Shown piece after piece: positions 6,455-11,093 of a DNA stretch of 11,093 nucleotides. Both the position numbers and the translations under genes were made by a program. Below the pieces are notes generated by a model that was given only the letters and a program-made list of their open reading frames with translations, was not told where the DNA came from and did not search any database. This DNA is from an uncultured Sphingomonas sp. (lineage in GTDB: Bacteria; Pseudomonadota; Alphaproteobacteria; Sphingomonadales; Sphingomonadaceae), in NCBI GenBank assembly GCA_946886645.1, contig CAMPIY010000036.1:1-11093 (forward strand), in the 5' to 3' direction. Positions within the stretch are counted from its first letter, which is position 1; every line of letters begins with the position of its first letter.

Positions 6455-8268
6455 GTGCGGGCCAGCGCCTCGGCCGCGATCATCCGGGCCAGATAGTCCT
6501 GTCCGGTTGCCCGAAGCGCATTGATGGCGTGGAACAGGTAAATTGGCCCCACCTCATCGAACTCGCGGCCCTGCAGCCCGCTGGCCGCCAGCACAAGCGC
6601 CGTCGCGCCCTGCCGCCGCCGCATCGCCCCGTCGATCAGGCGGGTCCAGCTCGTTTCCGCGCCCAGCCCCAGCTGATATTCGCGGCTGAGCCGGCCGGCT
6701 TCCCGGGCGTCGATCCGTCCAAGGCCGGCAAGGCCGGCGATCAGCAGCGCCGTCCGCTGCTTACTCTCGCTCTGGTCGCGGTCGGCGAAATCCTCGATCC
6801 GGCCGGCGTCGATGCCTAGTGAGGTGCCATCGGGCGCGCCGAGAGCCAGCATCGCCCAGACCTCGTCGGCCTGGTCGTCGTCCAGATCGCCCAAGGTCGG
6901 CGCCCAGCGCGCCGCCTCCCGGTCGAACCCGCCCGCGAACAGGGACGCGACGATATCGACGGCGTCGGATTGAAGGTCACCGCTCGGCCGGACGCGCCGG
7001 GCCGGGCGCGACAGCAGCACGCGCGCCGCCATCTGCTCGATCGGCGACTGGGCATTGCCCCACAGCTTGCGCATCGCCGACAGGCGCGCGTCCTGGTCCT
7101 TGCCGATGAAGGCCAGCCGCAGCTGCCAGGCGTCGGTTTCGCCAAGCTGGTCGGGATCGGTCGCATCATATGATGCCGAATATAGGTCGATCAGCGCCTG
7201 GCTCGACAGGACGCCCAGCCCGGCCGCGATCCGAGCCGAGGGGATACGCTGCGTCGCCGAAAACATCGGCGCCCGCGCCAGCCACGCCCGCGTTTGCAGC
7301 GGAGCGGTGTTGATCAGCCGATCGGGCGGCATCATCGCCGTCGCCGTCGAAAGACCGTAGCGCCAGCTGTTCAGCCGGTCGACCGGCTCCCACTCGATCG
7401 TCACCGCCCGCGACGTCTCGGCACCCGCGCCGACCACCTTGTCGGCCAGCGCAAGATCGATCGCCCCAACCCGTCCACGCCGGCGCGCGGCCTCGATGTC
7501 AGCGGCGGCACGCTCCGCCTCGCCCGACAGCGACGCGCAGATGGCGGTCACCAGCGGGGCGACACGGGGCTCCACCTTGCCCAGGCCGTCTTCCAGCGGG
7601 CACATTGCGGAAGGATCGCTGGTCGCCAACGCCGACTGGAGCGCGACCTGCCGCATCTTCGGCGTGAAGCGGTCGCTGTCGACGCTCGCGATCAGCAGTC
7701 GCGCGGCGTCCGCTTCGCCCATTCGGATCAATAGCCAGGCACGCTCCGCCGCCCAGTCGGCCGGATTGACGTCGGCCGGCGCCTGGGCACTCGCCAGAAG
7801 GGCATTGCGCAAGCCGATATGCGCCCAGCGCGATGCCAGCGGCGTGTTCATACGCCGCATCAAAATCTGCAGCGACTTGCCGCTCGCCCCGCCCCATGGC
7901 CGGATGCCGAGGTCGAGCTCTTGCGGATCGAGCGTGCCTGCAAAGCGCGGGTCCCGCCGCGCCCCGCTGGGGTACTCGACCTGCCGGACCGGCTTGTCCG
8001 CCAGCAATTCCTCCAGCGGGCTCAGCGTGTCCACCGCTTCCACGCCGGCGCCGACGTCCGAGGACGATGCCGAAGGCACATTGGTCGCCGGCCGCGGGCT
8101 CTGCGTGTTCTGAACGGGTTCCGGCGTCACGGTCGTCGGATCGCCAAAGCCTTCCGGCAAAATCGATTCCGGCCGGTCCTGCGCGATCGCGGGGAGCGCC
8201 AGCAGGACCGCCAGCGCCGCCGTTCCGCCGAGAAGCTGCTTAGTTCGCCGCTGCATTGCTCGCCACAT
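6451..8268 (-). CDS. Uncharacterised exported 605-residue helical protein
   Basis: I do not recognise a named domain. The N-terminus is a signal peptide (basic RRTK at 7-10, hydrophobic to about 28, likely cut near AIA|Q), so the protein should be periplasmic or envelope-associated. Residues about 40-75 are rich in Pro, Thr, Ser and look disordered. The rest is alanine- and arginine-rich helical sequence resembling tetratricopeptide-like or armadillo-like solenoids without a clear repeat consensus. Only two cysteines follow the signal (223 and 244), which could form a disulfide. Two starts are possible, ATG at 8268 or ATG at 8256; both lie inside the preceding small gene. It overlaps xerD by GTGA. 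It may be a sphingomonad-specific envelope protein carried with xerD; that is inference. Confidence 0.75.
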   Translation of the reverse strand: MWRAMQRRTKQLLGGTAALAVLLALPAIAQDRPESILPEGFGDPTTVTPEPVQNTQSPRPATNVPSASSSDVGAGVEAVDTLSPLEELLADKPVRQVEYPSGARRDPRFAGTLDPQELDLGIRPWGGASGKSLQILMRRMNTPLASRWAHIGLRNALLASAQAPADVNPADWAAERAWLLIRMGEADAARLLIASVDSDRFTPKMRQVALQSALATSDPSAMCPLEDGLGKVEPRVAPLVTAICASLSGEAERAAADIEAARRRGRVGAIDLALADKVVGAGAETSRAVTIEWEPVDRLNSWRYGLSTATAMMPPDRLINTAPLQTRAWLARAPMFSATQRIPSARIAAGLGVLSSQALIDLYSASYDATDPDQLGETDAWQLRLAFIGKDQDARLSAMRKLWGNAQSPIEQMAARVLLSRPARRVRPSGDLQSDAVDIVASLFAGGFDREAARWAPTLGDLDDDQADEVWAMLALGAPDGTSLGIDAGRIEDFADRDQSESKQRTALLIAGLAGLGRIDAREAGRLSREYQLGLGAETSWTRLIDGAMRRRQGATALVLAASGLQGREFDEVGPIYLFHAINALRATGQDYLARMIAAEALART

Positions 8269-8377
8269 TGGCCTCGATCGTCTGCACCGGCACTTCGCCC
8301 GCGTTGCGCGACAGGAGGAACAGGCCTCCGACCAGCAAAAGGATGATGACGATCAGGAAAATCAGGCCTCGAGGCAT
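8240..8377 (-). CDS. Small single-pass membrane protein, 45 residues
   Basis: Translation from ATG at 8377 gives 45 residues: a short basic start (MPRG), one long hydrophobic helix (about residues 5-22, LIFLIVIILLLVGGLFLL), then a polar tail ending in an Ala/Asn-rich stretch, and TAA. GGAG (8383-8386) lies five bases before the start, which is good support for real translation. The 3' end overlaps the start of the 605-residue gene by 29 bp (or 17 bp with the later start) in a different frame, so the two are likely translated together. Charge distribution suggests N-terminus in the cytoplasm and tail in the periplasm, where the downstream protein also goes. Function unknown; it is short enough to be missed by gene callers. 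Confidence 0.72.
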   Translation of the reverse strand: MPRGLIFLIVIILLLVGGLFLLSRNAGEVPVQTIEANVASNAAAN

Positions 8378-8453
8378 GGGTACTCCACTTGAGTTGGGTA
8401 GGCGCGAGAAAGGCTTTTGCCCGACCTTGCGCCCCTATGTATAGCCCCGACCC
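8378..8453. promoter_or_regulatory. 76-bp divergent intergenic region (small membrane protein / aroK)
   Basis: The two transcription units on either side both begin here. The plus-strand side carries a fair promoter for aroK. On the minus strand, TATACA (8438-8443) could be a -10 for the small membrane protein, but I find no good -35 at the right distance. The two candidate -10 elements overlap, so polymerase binding in one direction may exclude the other. Confidence 0.45.
8417..8445 (+). promoter_or_regulatory. Likely aroK promoter
   Basis: TTGCCC (8417-8422) and TATAGC (8440-8445) are separated by exactly 17 bp. Transcription would start about 7 bases after the -10, at or very near the GTG start codon at 8454. 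There is no ribosome binding site before that codon, which fits a leaderless message. The alternative -10 TATGTA (8436-8441) would give a leader of only a few bases. Confidence 0.5.
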
Positions 8454-8996
8454 GTGCAAAAGCTGACAGACCTTCTTGATCGGCCGATCGTGCTAGTCGG
8501 CCTGATGGGCGCGGGAAAGTCCACCGTCGGGCGCCGCCTGGCCAAGCGACTCGGCCTGCCGTTCGTCGACAGCGACGTCGCGATCGAGGAAGCGTCGGGA
8601 TCGAAGACCGCCGAGCTGTTCGAACGCTATGGCGAACATGATTTCCGCGACGGCGAGCGGCGCCTCGTCGCCCGGCTTGTCGACGGCGAGGTCCGGGTGA
8701 TCGCGACAGGCGGCGGCGCCTTCAACGATCCGCGCACGAGGCAGGTGCTGAACGAGCGCGCGATCACCGTGTGGCTGGACGCTCCTGTCGACGTTTTGAC
8801 CGAGCGAACGTCACGCCGCAACAACCGGCCCCTGCTCAAGACCGGCGATCCGGCCGAGATATTGGCGAAGCTCGCGGACGAGCGGCGAAGCTTCTACTCC
8901 GAGGCGCAAATTCACGTGCGCAGCAATGGCGACGGAGCGCATGGCGATGTGGTGGAGATGATCGTCACCGCCATCCAACAGCATCTGACCAAATGA
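8454..8996 (+). CDS. aroK: Shikimate kinase
   Basis: This 180-residue enzyme uses ATP to phosphorylate shikimate to shikimate 3-phosphate, step five of the shikimate pathway, in the cytoplasm. Visible motifs are the Walker A loop GLMGAGKST (16-24), the metal/shikimate-binding DSD (39-41), Arg65 in DFRDGE, the shikimate-binding GGG (86-88) and the lid NNRPLL with Arg125. Length matches the family. The start is GTG: no other start codon lies upstream in frame near the nucleotide-binding strand, and a good promoter ends just before it. Its stop overlaps the aroB start as ATGA, so translation of the two is probably coupled. Neighbouring aroB and divergent xerD form a familiar alphaproteobacterial arrangement. 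Confidence 0.96.
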   Translation: MQKLTDLLDRPIVLVGLMGAGKSTVGRRLAKRLGLPFVDSDVAIEEASGSKTAELFERYGEHDFRDGERRLVARLVDGEVRVIATGGGAFNDPRTRQVLNERAITVWLDAPVDVLTERTSRRNNRPLLKTGDPAEILAKLADERRSFYSEAQIHVRSNGDGAHGDVVEMIVTAIQQHLTK

Positions 8997-10069
8997 CCGT
9001 CATCCGCGTCGACGTTCAACCCCGGCCTTACGATGTGCTGGTCGGCCCGGTCGAAGCGGGAATCGAGCGGATCGTCGATCTCGCCAAGGGCTCGTCGCCG
9101 GTCCTGGTCAGCGAGCCGCGGGTCTTCGCCCTTCATGGCGCCAAGGTCGCGGAAGCGTTGGGCGCGCGGCCCGTCCTGGTGCCCGAGGGAGAGGCAGCCA
9201 AGGATTGGGACGAGCTTTACAAGCTTCTGGCCGCGCTTGCCGACCTCAACGTCTCTCGCGGCACACCGATCGTGGCGTTGGGCGGGGGCAGCGTCGGCGA
9301 TCTTGCTGGCCTCGCCGCCTCATTGTTCAAGCGCGGTTGCCCGGTGGTCCATGTCCCGACGACATTGCTGTCCCAAGCGGACAGCGCGGTTGGCGGGAAA
9401 ACGGCGATCGACGCGTTTGGCGAGAAGAATCTGGTCGGCACCTTCCATCAGCCGGCACTGGTCATCGCCGATCCCGCATTCCTCGACACGCTCGACGAGC
9501 GGCAGCTCCGCTCGGGCTATGCCGAGATCGTCAAATACGGGCTGATCGACGATCCTGCGCTGTTCGGCTGGTGCGAGGCCAACGGCCGCGGAGTCCTGGC
9601 CGCACACCGCGACCGGCGGGAGCAGGCGATATGCTCCGCGATCCGGGCCAAGGCCCGCATTGTCGCCGGTGACGTCACCGACCGGAACGGCCAGCGCGCC
9701 CTGCTCAACCTGGGCCACAGCTTTGCCCATGCGATCGAGGCGGAGGCTGGGCTCGGCACAGTGCTGCATGGCGAGGCGGTCGCGCTCGGCACGGCGCTCG
9801 CATTTCGATTCTCGTCGGAAATTGGCCTTTGCCCTGCCGCCGACACCGATCGGGTCATCGCCCATCTTGCCGATGCGGCGCTCCCCGTCCGGCTCGAAGA
9901 TGTCGGGCTTTCGAAACGCGGCGCCACGCTGGTCGAATGGATCAGGCGCGACAAGAAGAACTCCACCGGCAGGGTTGCGCTCGTCCTGGTCCATGGCATC
10001 GGCCGTGCGTTCCTCGACCGCTCGGTCGATGAAAGACGCCTTGCGGCCTTCCTGGAACGCGCGCCCTAG
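8993..10069 (+). CDS. aroB: 3-Dehydroquinate synthase
   Basis: AroB converts DAHP to 3-dehydroquinate, step two of the shikimate pathway, with NAD+ and a divalent metal. The 358-residue length is normal. The NAD-binding GGGSVGDLAG (97-106), the VPTTLLSQADSAVGGKT block (121-137) and the metal ligands Glu178 (YAEIVKYG), His242 (LNLGHSFAHA) and His259 (LHGEAVALG) are all present. The reading frame stays open upstream inside aroK, but the family N-terminus begins at the ATG at 8993, which overlaps the aroK stop (ATGA, 8993-8996). The stop TAG lies in the palindrome CTAG that also stops the convergent antiporter gene. Confidence 0.97.
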   Translation: MTVIRVDVQPRPYDVLVGPVEAGIERIVDLAKGSSPVLVSEPRVFALHGAKVAEALGARPVLVPEGEAAKDWDELYKLLAALADLNVSRGTPIVALGGGSVGDLAGLAASLFKRGCPVVHVPTTLLSQADSAVGGKTAIDAFGEKNLVGTFHQPALVIADPAFLDTLDERQLRSGYAEIVKYGLIDDPALFGWCEANGRGVLAAHRDRREQAICSAIRAKARIVAGDVTDRNGQRALLNLGHSFAHAIEAEAGLGTVLHGEAVALGTALAFRFSSEIGLCPAADTDRVIAHLADAALPVRLEDVGLSKRGATLVEWIRRDKKNSTGRVALVLVHGIGRAFLDRSVDERRLAAFLERAP

Positions 10070-11093
10070 CCCGCTTCGTCGGGCAAAGAGCGGCCAGGCC
10101 CGAACGCCCGCTCTTCGCCTGCGTGAAGGTCGCCAGTCGCCGACTGGCGCTCCAGCCGCTCGCAGTCCCGCAGCCGATATTCGCTGTCGACCCGGTCGAC
10201 CTCGCCGGATTCGACCCCGACCGCCTTCAAGGCCTTGCGGCCCATCAGCACGGCGCTTTCGAACAGCTCGCGCTGGGCAAAGGAGAGGTCGAGCCCATCG
10301 AGCGTCATCAGGTGCCGCCGGTCGTACACCCGGGCCATGACCGACGCCTGCGGAAAAGCCTCCAGCACCCGCTTCAATGCGCCGCGCGTCATCTCCCCAT
10401 CGCGGTTGTCGTTGCAGAACAGGATCGCTTTCGCCGTCTCGGCCCCGGCCGTCCGCAGCAGGTCGAGCCGCATCCCGTCGCCATAATAGACCTTGGTCCC
10501 GAACTCGCCCGCCGTCTCGATCATGCTGGGGGCCTTGTCGATCAGGGTGACGCCGACGCGCTTGGCCATCAGCATCTGCGCCACCGTCTGGCCGAAGCGT
10601 CCATAGCCGACGACGATGACGTCCGTTTCGGGCGACTTGTCCGGCCCGTCGAGGCCGCGCGCGCCGGTTTCCTCGCGCCGCTCCATCCAGTCGGTTAGCT
10701 TCATCAGGAACGGCGTCGTCATCATCGAAAGCACGACGACCGCGCTGAACAGCGACGCAGCTTCGGGCAGGATCAGCTGGGCCGCGGCCGCCTGCGCGAA
10801 CAGGACGAAGCCGAATTCGCCGGCCTGGCTGATCAGCAGGCCCAGCCGGATGCTGCGCGGCCAGCCGTTGCCGAAGGCGCGGGCGAGGCAGGCGATGATG
10901 CCCGCCTTGATCACGATCACCGCCAGCGCGACGCCCAGCACAAGGCCCGGGCTCTGCGCGATCACCGACAGGTCGAGCATCATTCCGACGGCCAGGAAGA
11001 ACAGGCCGAGCAGGATCGAGCGGAACGGCTCGACATCGCTTTCCAACTCATGCCGGTAGGGCGACTCCGCCAGCATCACGCCGGCGATGAAGG
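10066..11093 (-). CDS. Kef-type (CPA2) cation:proton antiporter, C-terminal part
   Basis: The gene runs off the right edge, so its N-terminus and start are not seen. The visible part begins inside the transporter domain with FIAGVMLAESPYRHELE, a block typical of KefB/KefC, then FFLAVGMMLDLSVI and further membrane helices (LVLGVALAVIVIKAG, GLLISQAGEFGFVLFAQAA, FSAVVVLSMMTTPFLMKL). A cytoplasmic RCK/TrkA-N domain follows, with the Rossmann motif VVGYGRFGQ (near 10590-10615) and the acidic VTLIDK. Kef systems export potassium in exchange for protons and in E. coli are held shut by glutathione and opened by its adducts; ligand control here is inferred. The C-terminal tail (after the RCK fold) is short, polar and shows no second domain. 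It ends tail to tail with aroB, sharing CTAG. Confidence 0.92.
   Translation of the reverse strand, partial: FIAGVMLAESPYRHELESDVEPFRSILLGLFFLAVGMMLDLSVIAQSPGLVLGVALAVIVIKAGIIACLARAFGNGWPRSIRLGLLISQAGEFGFVLFAQAAAAQLILPEAASLFSAVVVLSMMTTPFLMKLTDWMERREETGARGLDGPDKSPETDVIVVGYGRFGQTVAQMLMAKRVGVTLIDKAPSMIETAGEFGTKVYYGDGMRLDLLRTAGAETAKAILFCNDNRDGEMTRGALKRVLEAFPQASVMARVYDRRHLMTLDGLDLSFAQRELFESAVLMGRKALKAVGVESGEVDRVDSEYRLRDCERLERQSATGDLHAGEERAFGPGRSLPDEAG
10069..10084. terminator. Short hairpin just past the aroB stop
   Basis: GCCCG (10069-10073), loop CTTCGT, CGGGC (10080-10084) starts at the last base of the aroB stop codon. The stem is only five pairs but has a UUCG-like loop. There is no T-run after it, and it lies inside the antiporter coding end on the other strand. 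A terminator role is possible but unproven. Confidence 0.3.
10131..10149. repeat. 19-bp palindrome in the antiporter 3' coding end
   Basis: CGCCAGTCG, a single C, then CGACTGGCG form perfect 9-bp inverted arms. It lies 62 bp past the aroB stop and inside the last codons of the antiporter. As RNA it would make a seven-pair stem with a five-base loop, so it might be where aroB transcription ends. Confidence 0.55.

Noticed and set aside
4562..6496. A 644-codon open frame on the plus strand opposite accA and xerD
   Set aside because: It is a mirror of two well-recognised genes in GC-rich DNA. Its product is rich in Arg, Gly, His and Gln with no domain, and it has no ribosome binding site.
8771..8992. 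A 74-codon N-terminal extension of aroB inside aroK
   Set aside because: AroB similarity starts at the ATG at 8993, and the extension overlaps the end of aroK in another frame.

Overview
The window looks like the chromosome of a GC-rich alphaproteobacterium, most probably a sphingomonad (Sphingomonadales). This rests on protein recognition and gene order, not on a search: comF-grxC-nitrilase divergent from a BioC/NDUFAF5-like methyltransferase, and xerD-accA divergent from aroK-aroB, are neighbourhoods I associate with this class. Base composition and coding style appear uniform. I see no insertion sequence, prophage, CRISPR array or resistance/defence island, so this is mainly housekeeping DNA with a few under-described pieces.

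Layout: (1) 1-1945, minus strand: comF, grxC and a Nit1-type amidohydrolase in a tight array, followed 36 bp later by a tRNA-Arg(CCU) cut by the left edge. (2) 1988-3038, plus strand: a degenerate-motif methyltransferase transcribed away from comF, then an orphan Flp-type pilin. (3) 3047-8377, minus strand: a 45-residue membrane protein, an uncharacterised 605-residue exported protein, xerD, accA and a secreted M48 metalloprotease with a LysM-like tail; the first three genes overlap head to tail. (4) 8454-10069, plus strand: aroK-aroB, joined by an ATGA overlap. (5) 10066-11093, minus strand: the C-terminal part of a Kef-type cation:proton antiporter, running off the right edge.

Functionally, aroK and aroB supply two steps of the shikimate pathway, accA one half of the carboxyltransferase that makes malonyl-CoA, and xerD one half of the chromosome dimer resolution recombinase. 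grxC, the Nit1-like enzyme and the Kef-type antiporter all touch glutathione or redox biology by family association, but they sit in two separate units and may not be functionally linked.

The parts that deserve a second look are the non-coding structures and unknown genes. They include a nested stem-loop that buries the ribosome binding site of the M48 protease (4520-4565). A perfect hairpin between flp and the protease carries the protease stop codon in its loop (3039-3058). A likely leaderless aroK promoter lies at 8417-8445, and aroB and the antiporter share a CTAG double stop (10066-10069). The small protein plus 605-residue protein pair lies upstream of xerD. I do not see convincing evidence of an entirely new multi-gene system.
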